A DNA stretch of 64,000 nt from Aridibacter famidurans (GTDB lineage Bacteria; Acidobacteriota; Blastocatellia; Pyrinomonadales; Pyrinomonadaceae), in contig JAGFIQ010000003.1 in assembly GCA_024103495.1 (NCBI GenBank), positions 1-64,000 of the forward strand, given 5' to 3'. Under the pieces are notes generated by a model, which had not been told where the DNA came from, did not search any database, and saw nothing but the letters and a program-made list of their open reading frames with translations. A program made the translations under genes and the position numbers. Positions within the stretch are counted from its first letter, which is position 1. Each line of letters opens with the position of its first letter. Shown piece by piece: positions 62,029 to 64,000 of this stretch.

Positions 62029-62313
62029 TGGCGCGTAAGGGGAAAAAGCTGTCTTCGAGACAAGTACGGCAAGCTATTCAGTATTAGTTCAAGTGTTACC
62101 GTTGTGAGTTCTTACTGGAACAACGCCAAATAATGCTTGGCAACTATTACTTCCGACTTGGTCTTAGGATCTTTCCCCCCGCAGGAGCCACTGCAAACGA
62201 GACAAGTGCCGCTTCCTTTGCATCGTTCTCAGTATGAGGCAATTCGAAAGATCAGCTGCCCATCGCGTCGAAGAATAATTCAACAACCTGCGGTGATTGC
62301 GGACTCTTGGGGT
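62029..62313. other. AT-richer intergenic region upstream of GT47
   Basis: About 285 bases. No supported gene. A short frame (about 62090-62237) reads as an ordinary-looking peptide without a start or family match and may be a gene remnant. Confidence 0.35.
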
Positions 62314-63597
62314 TCACCTTAAGTCAACGCCTCTGTCTCCTTGCGTCGAAAACTCGTAGAAGTTGGAGTCAACATTCCATTCGACCGGTGGAAGGATCGT
62401 AGCGCTCACTTTTCCCGAAAAGATCGCGGTGTCGTCACTCACATCTACAATCAACCGGTCGGAGAGATGGCGGACGAACGAGCCTTCCTCGGTTTCCGCG
62501 ATCAGCTTGAAGTAGAGCGTATATACTCCGGGCCGCAAGTACATTTCCGGTATCTCCGCGCTTACACGATGGATTCCCGCAGAAAGCCTGTCCAGTCCGG
62601 AATCCCTGTTGTGTACCACCTGGGCTCCTTCGGCATTCTCCATGATGCACTGTATGTCGATCCTCTCGATATTGTCCTCGAGAGAAAGGTCCGCCAGCAC
62701 CTCGAAGGATTCGGTGTTCAGTACTTTGATCTCACGCTGGCCGTTCATTCCGCAGATCCGGACCCACCCGTGGACGCCCGAAGAAGCGGCTCCGAGGTCA
62801 AGGTCGAGAGCTTCGCTGGTGTAATGCTGGATCGCGCCAACCACATCACCCGAATAATCGATCATTCCGTCCTTCAGTACGATCCCCGTCGTGCATAGCT
62901 CTTTGACTGACGCCATATTGTGGCTGACGAAAAGAACGGTCCGGCCCTGGGTGGCGACATCCTCCATCTTGTTCAAACACTTGTGCTGGAATTCAAGATC
63001 GCCGACCGCAAGCACTTCATCAACGATCAAAATGTCGCTGTCCAGATGAGCGGCGACAGCAAAGGCAAGCCGGACGTACATCCCCGACGAGTAGCGCTTG
63101 ACCGGCGTGTCGATGTAACGCTCGACACCGCTGAAACTGACGATCTCATCCAGTTTCCGGTCAATCTCCTTTTTCCTCATTCCAAGAATCGCGCCATTCA
63201 GGTATACGTTTTCTCGGCCTGTCAGGTCTCTGTGAAATCCCGTCCCGACCTCAAGCAGGCTCGCCACTTTTCCCCGTATCTTTATCTCCCCGCTTGTGAT
63301 CGAGGTGACCCTTGAGAGCAGCTTCAGGAGCGTGCTCTTCCCTGCGCCATTCTTGCCGATTATGCCAAGACGGTCGCCCTGCTTGATCTCGAGGTCGATA
63401 TCCCTGAGGCTCCAAACAATGCTGCTTTCACCTTTTTTGTCCCTCACGTTCCTTTCGCCAAGCTTGAGAAACGGATCCTCTTTTCCAAGCACTTTGGTGA
63501 CAACCCAGCGCTCGATGTCGCGGCTTAGAGTGCCCGAACCGATCTGCCCGATCTCATAGGCTTTGGATACTTTTTCCAGCTTGATAGCAGTGTTCAT
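62314..63597 (-). CDS. ABC transporter ATP-binding protein for polysaccharide export (Wzt type)
   Basis: 427 residues. The nucleotide-binding domain has GKNGAGKST at 81-89 (Walker A), YSSGM at 169-173 (the ABC signature in its Wzt form) and DILIVDEV at 188-195 (Walker B). A C-terminal beta-sandwich domain (about 275-427) corresponds to the O-antigen-binding domain of Wzt, which recognises the finished chain. The adjacent wzm gene overlaps by 4 bases. It would energise export of a glycan made by the ABC-dependent route. Confidence 0.95.
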   Translation of the reverse strand: MNTAIKLEKVSKAYEIGQIGSGTLSRDIERWVVTKVLGKEDPFLKLGERNVRDKKGESSIVWSLRDIDLEIKQGDRLGIIGKNGAGKSTLLKLLSRVTSITSGEIKIRGKVASLLEVGTGFHRDLTGRENVYLNGAILGMRKKEIDRKLDEIVSFSGVERYIDTPVKRYSSGMYVRLAFAVAAHLDSDILIVDEVLAVGDLEFQHKCLNKMEDVATQGRTVLFVSHNMASVKELCTTGIVLKDGMIDYSGDVVGAIQHYTSEALDLDLGAASSGVHGWVRICGMNGQREIKVLNTESFEVLADLSLEDNIERIDIQCIMENAEGAQVVHNRDSGLDRLSAGIHRVSAEIPEMYLRPGVYTLYFKLIAETEEGSFVRHLSDRLIVDVSDDTAIFSGKVSATILPPVEWNVDSNFYEFSTQGDRGVDLR

Positions 63598-64000
63598 ACG
63601 GTATCGACGAAGTTCTTCTCAGCTTTGTTGAATATCAAGACTCCGAACGCAAGAATCACGACGGTCGCCAATGAACTGTAGCCCAAGCTCCAGATGTCGA
63701 AATCGCCCTTGCCCAGGAACGCGTACCTGAAGGCCTCGATTATCCCTGTCATGGGGTTCAGTTCGATCAACCACCTGTACTTCTCCGGAGCCGCGCTCAG
63801 GGGGTAAATAACTGTTGTCACGTACATAAGCAGCTGAACTCCGAACGTAACGAGAAAGCTCAGATCTCTATACCTGGTTGTCATCGCGGTTATGGTCAGT
63901 CCAAGCCCCAATCCAAGCAGTGCCATCAGCAAGATCAGCAGCGGCAGAAGGAGAATACTTGAAGTGATATGAAAGGTCGCACCGACCGCGGCGAAATAGC
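63594..64000 (-). CDS. ABC-2 polysaccharide export permease, C-terminal part (Wzm type)
   Basis: The frame is open to the right window edge, so the N-terminal half is missing. The visible 134 residues contain about four hydrophobic segments and ABC-2 family blocks: LGLGLTITAMTTRYRDLSFLVTFGVQLLMYVTTVIYPLS and LIELNPMTGIIEAFRYAFLG. It pairs with the overlapping ATPase gene and moves an undecaprenyl-linked glycan across the inner membrane. The C-terminal coupling end (NKAEKNFVDTV) is typical. Confidence 0.92.
   Translation of the reverse strand, partial: YFAAVGATFHITSSILLLPLLILLMALLGLGLGLTITAMTTRYRDLSFLVTFGVQLLMYVTTVIYPLSAAPEKYRWLIELNPMTGIIEAFRYAFLGKGDFDIWSLGYSSLATVVILAFGVLIFNKAEKNFVDTV

Overview
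The window looks like chromosomal DNA of a diderm (Gram-negative type) bacterium with moderately high GC. Short intergenic gaps, ATGA/GTGA gene overlaps, GTG and TTG starts, heptose genes, and an FG-GAP protein with repeated [13 protein letters not shown] motifs all fit Acidobacteriota, most likely class Blastocatellia. That placement is inference from gene content, not from a marker-gene tree.

Positions 1-15.6 kb are mainly housekeeping. They hold ahcY (5' end only) and metK, then an exported pentapeptide-repeat/FGE-fold protein and an unknown exported protein. Next come a miaB-bfn-parA-parB operon, divergent dnaE-accA, ssb, a PQQ-propeller protein, a YdcH-like protein and tsaB-rimI. Just upstream of tsaB in the same transcription direction lies an unusual four-gene set (16.2-19.4 kb). 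It has two paralogous HprK-like P-loop proteins, a PqqD-domain protein with a twin-arginine-like membrane segment and a Cys-rich tail, and an NTP_transf_5 nucleotidyltransferase. This is the best candidate for an undescribed system.

Positions 19.4-40.2 kb are a large surface-polysaccharide locus, mostly on the minus strand. It contains a WecA-type initiating transferase, a three-enzyme set fitting a UDP-L-QuiNAc/FucNAc-type sugar, glycosyltransferases of families 2, 4 and 9, and heptose genes including an HldC-GmhA fusion. It also contains methyltransferases, a Wzy-like polymerase, a Wzx flippase, a GDP-L-fucose pair (fcl-gmd, plus strand), a Wzc-type tyrosine kinase and a Wza exporter.

Positions 40.4-50.5 kb hold mutS-nagZ-oligopeptide-binding protein, tRNA-Gly, and a PA2779-like/C39 peptidase/TPR-barrel operon. 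They also hold a decayed tRNA-Gly-like duplicate that keeps its promoter and is followed by a terminator, tRNA-Cys, and several repeats with a strict period of 7. Positions 50.5-64 kb form a second polysaccharide block: DegT aminotransferase, PglC/WcaJ-type initiating transferase, O-antigen ligase family protein, a pseudokinase-TPR protein and a TPR membrane protein. It continues with a large FG-GAP/beta-helix secreted protein, an AT-richer exostosin-like glycosyltransferase, and a Wzt/Wzm ABC exporter (wzm cut by the window edge). The cell therefore encodes both a Wzx/Wzy/Wzc route and an ABC route for glycan export, plus two initiating enzymes.
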